Source: Eshraghiella sp964414835
GTDB lineage: Bacteria > Bacillota > Clostridia > Lachnospirales > Lachnospiraceae
Length of the DNA stretch: 64,000 nucleotides
Assembly: GCA_964414835.1 (NCBI GenBank)
Contig: CAYPWY010000009.1
Location: 8,300-72,299 of the forward strand
Direction: 5' to 3'
Part shown: positions 63,001 to 64,000 of the stretch, in pieces
Position numbering within the stretch: the first letter of the stretch is position 1
How the letters are laid out: each line of letters starts with the position of its first letter
Position numbers and translations under genes: made by a program
Notes under the pieces: model-generated
What the model was told of the DNA's origin: nothing
Database searches by the model: none
What the model saw: only the letters and a program-made list of their open reading frames with translations

Positions 63001-63693
63001 ATGATTTACACACAGGAAATTCAGAACATGTGTCCGGTAGCTCAGGGCGTTCATCATGGCGCAGCTCCATGCCCGACAGAAGGCAACTGGGTACAGTACA
63101 AAGAAGTTAAAGACATTTCAGGCTTCACACATGGTATTGGCTGGTGTGCACCTCAGCAGGGTGCCTGCAAGCTTTCACTCAATGTGAAGAACGGAGTTAT
63201 TCAGGAGGCATTGGTTGAGACAATCGGATGCTCAGGTATGACTCATTCGGCAGCTATGGCAGCCGAGATTCTTCCGGGACTTACAGTTCTTGAGGCTATG
63301 AACACTGACCTTGTATGTGATGCTATTAATACAGCTATGAGAGAGTTGGCTCTTCAGATTATCTATGGAAGAACACAGAGCGCATTTTCAGAGGACGGAC
63401 TTGCAGTTGGTGCAGGACTTGAAGACCTTGGAAAAGGACTCCGTTCACAGGTTGGTACTATGTATGGTACACTTGAAAAAGGACCTCGTTACCTTGAGAT
63501 GGCTGAGGGTTATGTAACAGGTATCGCTCTTGATGCCGATAATGAGATTATCGGATATCAGTTCGTATCACTTGGAAAATTCACTGACTTCGTTAAGAAG
63601 GGTGATGACCCTAACACAGCATGGGAAAAAGCAAAAGGTCAGTATGGCCGCGTAGATGACGCAGTTAAGATTATTGACCCAAGAGAAGAATAG
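63001..63693 (+). CDS. Iron-sulfur cluster assembly scaffold-like protein (NifU N-terminal type)
   Basis: A 230-residue protein with a NifU/IscU-like core: WCAPQQGACKLSLNVKNG, then VETIGCSGMTHSAAMAAE, with Cys residues placed as in the scaffold fold, and a C-terminal extension (about 150-230). This subgroup in Clostridia is nearly always followed by a GGGtGRT protein, as here after 12 nt. The exact cluster or client is unknown. AAAGGAG precedes ATG 63001. Confidence 0.88.
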   Translation: MIYTQEIQNMCPVAQGVHHGAAPCPTEGNWVQYKEVKDISGFTHGIGWCAPQQGACKLSLNVKNGVIQEALVETIGCSGMTHSAAMAAEILPGLTVLEAMNTDLVCDAINTAMRELALQIIYGRTQSAFSEDGLAVGAGLEDLGKGLRSQVGTMYGTLEKGPRYLEMAEGYVTGIALDADNEIIGYQFVSLGKFTDFVKKGDDPNTAWEKAKGQYGRVDDAVKIIDPREE

Positions 63694-63705
63694 GAGGTAA
63701 CGATA

Positions 63706-64000
63706 ATGGCTTTATTTGAATCATATGAAAGAAGAATTGACCAAATTAATGCAGCATTGAACAGCTATGGTATATCTTCAATCGAAGAAGCAGAGAAGAT
63801 TACCAAAGATGCCGGACTTGATGTATATAATCAGATTAAGAAAATTCAGCCTATCTGTTTTGAGAATGCCTGCTGGGCTTACATAGTCGGTGCGGCAATA
63901 GCAATTAAGAAGGGCTGCAGAAAGGCAGCGGACGCAGCGGCAGCTATCGGAGAGGGACTTCAGTCATTCTGTATTCCGGGTTCTGTTGCAGATACACGTA
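63706..64000 (+). CDS. GGGtGRT protein, 3'-partial
   Basis: Starts at ATG 63706, 12 nt after the scaffold gene, with TAGGAGG upstream, and runs open to the window end (98 codons seen). The start MALFESYERRIDQINAALNSYG split and CFENACWAYIVGAAIA match the GGGtGRT family, a clostridial protein of unknown function encoded with the NifU-like scaffold. Probably part of a Fe-S maturation system. Confidence 0.88.
   Translation, partial: MALFESYERRIDQINAALNSYGISSIEEAEKITKDAGLDVYNQIKKIQPICFENACWAYIVGAAIAIKKGCRKAADAAAAIGEGLQSFCIPGSVADTR

Overview
The window looks like a chromosome segment of a low-GC, Gram-positive anaerobe of the Clostridia, most likely Lachnospiraceae (Lachnospira/Roseburia/[Eubacterium] eligens type). 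The reasons are moderate AT richness, strong AGGAGG ribosome binding sites, fermentative pyruvate formate-lyase, oxygen-sensitive radical-SAM and Fe-S proteins, flavodoxin, DUF3793 and GGGtGRT-type genes, and DUF6110 and DUF6273 proteins. Species assignment is inference. No rRNA, tRNA, CRISPR array, transposase or prophage module is seen. There is one 100-N assembly gap at 13523-13622.

Layout. 1-5.0 kb: a 5'-truncated DUF262 gene, a YitT membrane protein overlapping a degenerate PdaA-like lipoprotein, and asd. 5-9.3 kb: a MATE exporter divergent from a LysR regulator, then a PadR-HAAS-DUF4097 operon behind a perfect palindrome. 9.3-12.7 kb: pflB and pflA with tandem repeats between them. 12.7-23.9 kb: a metal-homeostasis region with a DtxR-family repressor divergent from feoA-feoA-feoB, a truncated Fur-like protein, an ABC/FtsX transporter, DUF6110 plus an atypical P-type ATPase, and DUF3793 plus flavodoxin. 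23.9-31 kb: a possible structured RNA, an FGGY kinase, a TetM-like GTPase fused to a Rae1-like NYN RNase, endonuclease IV and gltX. 31-39.9 kb: two small proteins, a Bcr-type ABC transporter (minus strand), pyk-glpK, a cardiolipin synthase, a short FeoB-associated Cys-rich protein and eno. 40-49.4 kb: a membrane-anchored protein, a chemoreceptor, a GreA-like factor, a heterodimeric ABC exporter, a small unknown and a CDF metal exporter. 49.4-55.3 kb: an SDR/unknown/SPL-like radical-SAM operon (minus strand), a TPR-DUF6273 protein, and an SOS-type promoter driving a radical-SAM DNA-repair pair. 55.4-64 kb: a lipoprotein, csoR-copA, sfsA, lacZ, and an Fe-S scaffold protein followed by a GGGtGRT protein cut by the window end.

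How the genes fit together. The clearest regulatory theme is a metal, probably Fe2+, regulon. An inverted repeat close to AGTTAG-N6-CTAACT occurs four times: over the -10 of the feoA promoter, upstream of feoB, upstream of DUF3793-flavodoxin, and over the -10 of the promoter of the Cys-rich FeoB-associated protein 25 kb away. The DtxR-family protein beside the first site is the obvious candidate regulator. A second theme is nucleic-acid damage and ribosome rescue: nfo, SPL-like, the LexA-box radical-SAM pair and the GTPase-NYN fusion. A third is fermentation and glycolysis (pfl, pyk, eno, glpK, lacZ).
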